This document shows positions 63,699 through 64,000 of a stretch of 64,000 nucleotides of DNA, piece by piece (positions within the stretch are counted from its first letter, which is position 1; each line of letters starts with the position of its first letter). The stretch lies in NCBI GenBank assembly GCA_020634395.1, contig JACKBU010000003.1:258867-322866 (forward strand), written 5' to 3'. This stretch comes from Ardenticatenaceae bacterium (GTDB taxonomy: Bacteria > Chloroflexota > Anaerolineae > Promineifilales > Promineifilaceae). Made by a program: the position numbers and the translations under genes. Below the pieces are notes generated by a model. The model ran no database searches. It saw only the letters and a list, made by a program, of their open reading frames with translations, and was not told the origin of the DNA.

Positions 63699-64000
63699 AT
63701 GGGGCTTATTAAGACAGTTGTACAAGATAACATGTTTCGTCCGGAAGACATTCCGGCTTTTGAGCGAAAGCTGTTCTTTGAAGGCGCAAAAAGACGATTA
63801 TCGATAGAGCGCTTTGTTATCCTACTGTTGCTGGCCACGATCATCGCCGCCTATGGCGTGTTAGGCGATTCGACAGCCACAGTTATTGGCGCCATGATCA
63901 TCGCTCCCCTGATGACCCCCATCATGGCCACGGCCGCAGGCGTAGCCATGGGGCGTCTGGATCGCGCCGTTCGTGCCCTCCTCACAGTCGGCGCAGGAGT
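63699..64000 (+). CDS. DUF389-family membrane protein, cut by window edge
   Basis: The first 100 codons of a longer gene that runs past the right edge. A strong AAGGAG lies 10 nt before the ATG. The protein opens MGLIKTVVQDNMFRPEDIPA, then has RRLSIERFVILLLLATIIAA, a first membrane helix, and SATVIGAMIIAPLMTPIMAT, the hallmark of the DUF389/TIGR00341 family. Function of that family is unknown. It lies about 175 bp after the NmrA gene. Confidence 0.88.
   Translation, partial: MGLIKTVVQDNMFRPEDIPAFERKLFFEGAKRRLSIERFVILLLLATIIAAYGVLGDSTATVIGAMIIAPLMTPIMATAAGVAMGRLDRAVRALLTVGAG

Overview
The window is GC-rich, densely coded chromosomal DNA with no phage, insertion sequence or CRISPR array that I could find. 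The gene set points to a member of the Chloroflexota, probably an Anaerolineae/Caldilineae/Ardenticatenia-type lineage. Supporting this are many Thr/Pro-rich membrane-anchored proteins, a radical-SAM/GNAT Elp3 of the kind studied in Dehalococcoides, orphan CpaB-like SAF proteins, F420-type oxidoreductase families, a long membrane pyrophosphatase and a tRNA-Sec gene. The phylum call is an inference from gene content; no rRNA or other decisive marker is present.

Layout, left to right. 1-9.2 kb (minus strand): a fatty acid desaturase cut by the left edge, a MacB-type ABC exporter fusion with a LolA-like partner, a YtcJ-type amidohydrolase, a LysW-like zinc ribbon, a response regulator with a degenerate receiver, a hemolysin III-type membrane protein and an M24 peptidase. 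9.2-11.7 kb: a PfkB kinase-parA-parB operon. 11.8-15 kb (plus): LysM/lamin-tail protein, a four-repeat beta-flower protein, endonuclease IV and an M19 dipeptidase. 15-22.2 kb: dnaE (minus) divergent from an MrfA/YprA-like helicase carrying an HNH insertion (plus), then an 8 x 42-bp minisatellite. 22.3-28 kb: F420-type dinucleotide-binding protein, zinc-ribbon membrane protein, then glgA-malQ and an MFS transporter on minus. 28-33.7 kb (plus): FtsB-like protein, PAS histidine kinase, two tandem CpaB-like proteins, NrtR-like Nudix protein. 33.7-36.6 kb: DtxR-type regulator, M3 peptidase, a Phe-Gly-Cys tRNA operon and a divergent tRNA-Sec. 36.7-46 kb: di-heme peroxidase, methyltransferase, two membrane-anchored coiled-coil proteins, an SLC12-like transporter and an FHA-Memo operon. 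46-50 kb: small HTH-ftsZ operon, tRNA-Glu, LLM oxidoreductase, Nudix hydrolase and a decayed hicBA pair. 50-64 kb: elp3, receiver protein, lipoprotein, rsgA, hppA, YceI lipoprotein, hydrolase, transporters, PPOX protein, a GbsR/MarR-NmrA operon with a clear operator, and the start of a DUF389 protein.

Most of the region is housekeeping: replication and segregation (dnaE, parAB), division (ftsZ, FtsB-like), tRNA and ribosome functions (elp3, rsgA, tRNAs), repair (nfo, MrfA-like helicase), glycogen metabolism (glgA, malQ) and energy conservation (hppA).

The most striking non-genic signal is the octamer palindrome ACGGCCGT. I count about 120 copies by eye, roughly one per 500 bp, where base composition would predict about two. 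It lies mostly inside genes, in all three frames, and leaves Thr-Ala-Val, x-Gly-Arg and Arg-Pro-x tripeptides in the proteins. It looks like a highly iterated palindrome comparable in style to cyanobacterial HIP1. Other notable signals are repeat elements that appear to have been absorbed in frame into helicase and dnaE coding sequence, a shared 20-mer upstream of both dnaE and the HTH-ftsZ operon, and palindromic operators overlapping strong promoters.
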